Shown here piece by piece: positions 5,420 to 6,990 of a stretch of 6,990 bases of DNA (position 1 is its first letter; each line of letters starts with the position of its first letter). The DNA is taken from the NCBI GenBank assembly GCA_041180785.1, contig JBEGQV010000266.1, positions 1 to 6,990 of the forward strand. Direction: 5' to 3'. The stretch is from Sandaracinomonas sp041180785. Lineage in GTDB: Bacteria > Bacteroidota > Bacteroidia > Cytophagales > Spirosomataceae. A program made the position numbers and the translations under genes. The notes under the pieces were generated by a model, which had not been told where the DNA came from, did no database searches, and was given only the letters and a program-made list of their open reading frames with translations.

Positions 5420-5797
5420 TTAAACATCTTGTGCGTCATATACCACGACCTTTTCCCACAAATGGCTGTAATTTTTTACAAATGCCTGATGAATTGGGTG
5501 ATCTTGATACGATTTTTGGTCTTGCGTATTGTTGAAAAACATTACTTCTGATACTTGCCAAGTAGTATCGACAACATCTCTTTTCTCCGTAGAAGCCAAA
5601 GCTCCAACATGCAATTCTTGGATGTAACTAACTGCTCGTAAGGTTTCAAGGCCTTCAATTAATTTATTTTTATCTGCTTCTGAAGTTGGATTTTTCAACC
5701 AGAAAATCGCGTGATGTACTAAATATTTTTTGGGTTTTCTTGGGAGTGAAACACTTGCCAATGCGCCTGCTCCTGCCATAAAAGTTCTTCTTTTCAT
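5420..5797 (-). CDS. Tat-signal Dabb (stress-responsive A/B barrel) domain protein
   Basis: A 125-residue protein with an N-terminal twin-arginine-type signal (KRRTFM followed by a small-residue stretch, AGAGALASVS) and a single Dabb domain of about 100 residues. The domain opens with LVHHAIFWLKNP (26-37), has the expected EGLETLRAV helix (48-56), and ends with YQDHPIHQAFVKNY (97-110) followed by a KVVVYDAQ strand. Dabb proteins form ferredoxin-like dimers; a few are cyclases or decarboxylases, and most are uncharacterised. Export to the periplasm is predicted from the signal, although the cleavage site is unclear. It lies 26 nt after the CE15 gene on the same strand, so the two probably share a transcript. 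No catalytic residue can be assigned. Its 3' end lies beside the palindromic region. Confidence 0.85.
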   Translation of the reverse strand: MKRRTFMAGAGALASVSLPRKPKKYLVHHAIFWLKNPTSEADKNKLIEGLETLRAVSYIQELHVGALASTEKRDVVDTTWQVSEVMFFNNTQDQKSYQDHPIHQAFVKNYSHLWEKVVVYDAQDV

Positions 5798-5823
5798 TTG
5801 TTAAATTTTAAACAATAAATGTA

Positions 5824-6990
5824 CTAATCTAAATTCAATTTCTTGCTCATAAATTCGATAAAATAGGGCCAATTCGGCCCGGTTACATGGCCTTTGGGAT
5901 GCAATCGGAAACCAATTTGTCCTCCATCAATCATTTGTTCAACGGCAGGAAATTCAGTAACGCCAATTCCTTTTTTGTTTAACAAATTATAAACAGGTTC
6001 TGCAGCAACTCCTGCCATGAACATGCCTTTGGGGTCAGTCCAATTGTCGCCATTATTCCCAACGCCGATAAAAAAGGGTCTTGGAGCAATTAAACTGATC
6101 AAACTGTGCGCATCAATGGGTAAATCATTCCATCTTTTGGGACCGGCATATTTTAAGAAACTGCCCGACATCCAATGGTACAATCCGGAACCAGCTATGT
6201 TTTCTACAATTTCACCAAAATCTCTGCGATGCAATTTTAAACCCCCTTCTCCCGATGAGGCAATGTAGCCCGTAGCAAAGCGCGTATCATAAGCCATCGT
6301 TACTGCCGCAGCCTTTCCGAACCTCGAATGACCCATAATGGCCACTTTTTCAGCATTGATTTGTGGAATAGTTTCCATTAAGTCCAAGGCTTTGGAGGCT
6401 CCCCATGCCCATGCCTTCAAGGTTCCCCAGTCGGATGGTGAACGTCTTTTGCCTTTGTTCACTAAACCAATAATTCCTTCGGTGAGTCCTGCTCCATTAT
6501 CTGCCTGAAAACTTGCCGGGATAATCACCGCCGCTCCCCAACCTTTGGCAATAACTTGTTCTTTCCAAGGGACTTCATTGCTTGGTGGCGGATTAAATCC
6601 GGGAGGAAACACAAAAGCAAATTCCATCACCACCGGTACGGGCTTCTTGATTTTTGCTGGTAAAGTTATGGTTAAATCAATGTTAACCGAGATGCTAGGA
6701 TAGGAATGATTGTCCACTTGACCTTTGTAGGATAATACGTTTACATCATATTTACCTAATTTTTCGGTTTTGGTGCCTTGCAGAATCCAATTTACTTTGG
6801 GTAAGTTTTCGGGAGTGATGCCATATATTTCTTCATCAAAAATTTTAACTATTTCTGGTCGACGATGATATTCCCATTGCTTTTTTGTACTTACTTTTTT
6901 GCCATTGTTCAATGTCAAAAGTTCAGGCAAAACAGGAAATGGGTTGGCTTTCGATTCATCGTAATTAGCCGGATTGGTCCCATTCGGATT
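5824..6990 (-). CDS. CE15 glucuronoyl esterase-like carbohydrate esterase (5' end missing)
   Basis: An alpha/beta hydrolase of carbohydrate esterase family 15, which cleaves the ester between lignin alcohols and 4-O-methyl-glucuronic acid of xylan; bacterial members also act on other uronic-acid esters. 388 residues are visible and the frame is open to the window edge. The segment at 6931-6990 reads as TNPANYDESKANPFPV, typical of mature CE15, so the TTG at 6928-6930 is an internal Leu codon; a signal peptide should lie outside the window. In visible numbering the nucleophile is Ser222 in GHSRFGK, preceded by WAWGASKALD (194-203), and His368 in GHVTGPNW is the catalytic histidine. The acid is less clear: the fungal Glu position appears to be Ser245, with Glu248 three residues on (SSGEGG), and Asp315 or Asp319 in DNWTDPKG as alternatives. 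The Dabb gene follows after 26 nt. Confidence 0.92.
   Translation of the reverse strand, partial: NPNGTNPANYDESKANPFPVLPELLTLNNGKKVSTKKQWEYHRRPEIVKIFDEEIYGITPENLPKVNWILQGTKTEKLGKYDVNVLSYKGQVDNHSYPSISVNIDLTITLPAKIKKPVPVVMEFAFVFPPGFNPPPSNEVPWKEQVIAKGWGAAVIIPASFQADNGAGLTEGIIGLVNKGKRRSPSDWGTLKAWAWGASKALDLMETIPQINAEKVAIMGHSRFGKAAAVTMAYDTRFATGYIASSGEGGLKLHRRDFGEIVENIAGSGLYHWMSGSFLKYAGPKRWNDLPIDAHSLISLIAPRPFFIGVGNNGDNWTDPKGMFMAGVAAEPVYNLLNKKGIGVTEFPAVEQMIDGGQIGFRLHPKGHVTGPNWPYFIEFMSKKLNLD

Noticed and set aside
6017..6268. 83-codon open frame on the + strand inside the CE15 gene
   Set aside because: It lies wholly antisense to a well-supported CE15 domain and has no recognisable domain or promoter.

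Overview
This 6,990-bp window looks like a chromosomal segment of a member of the Bacteroidota (Cytophagia, Flavobacteriia or a related group). The reasons are AT-rich sequence, absence of Shine-Dalgarno motifs before the start codons, upstream matches to the Bacteroidota-type promoter (TTG, about 17-20 nt, TAnnTTTG), and gene content: a secreted sulfatase, a CE15 esterase and a Bacteroidota-style arsenic cassette. The genus cannot be told from the sequence alone.

Layout, left to right. (1) The 3' part of a transglutaminase-like cysteine protease gene (+, cut by the left edge) overlaps by 20 bp, tail to tail, an alpha/beta-hydrolase gene of the KANL3/Tex30-like family (-, TTG start). (2) A 55-bp divergent spacer separates that hydrolase from a secreted formylglycine-type sulfatase (+), which ends in a strong intrinsic terminator. 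(3) Directly after the terminator comes a compact arsenic cassette on the + strand: arsR (repressor), arsM (As(III) S-adenosylmethionine methyltransferase), arsC (thioredoxin-type arsenate reductase) and a DinB-fold putative metalloenzyme, with gaps of 41, 3 and 3 nt. The same 13-nt sequence, built on the palindrome GTAATATTAC, lies upstream of both arsR and arsM and is the best candidate for the ArsR operator. (4) A short convergent intergenic region holds a REP-like set of nested palindromes with two mutually exclusive pairings. (5) On the - strand, a CE15 (glucuronoyl esterase-like) gene cut by the right edge is followed 26 nt later by a Tat-signal-bearing Dabb-domain protein gene.

How the genes work together: arsC would reduce arsenate to arsenite, arsM would methylate arsenite to volatile or exportable methylarsenicals, and ArsR would derepress the set when As(III) binds its cysteines. 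No arsenite efflux pump (Acr3 or ArsB) is visible, so detoxification here appears to be built on methylation unless a pump lies elsewhere. The DinB-like protein occupies the distal position and may be a thiol-dependent or metal-dependent accessory enzyme; this is inference. The sulfatase and the CE15 esterase both suggest breakdown of decorated plant or algal polysaccharides, but they lie on opposite sides of the ars cassette, on opposite strands, and need not be functionally linked.

No tRNA, rRNA, CRISPR array, transposase or phage gene was recognised. There is no gene-free stretch longer than 300 bases. The most interesting features are the duplicated operator in a pump-less arsR-arsM-arsC-dinB cassette and the nested palindromes at 5345-5413.
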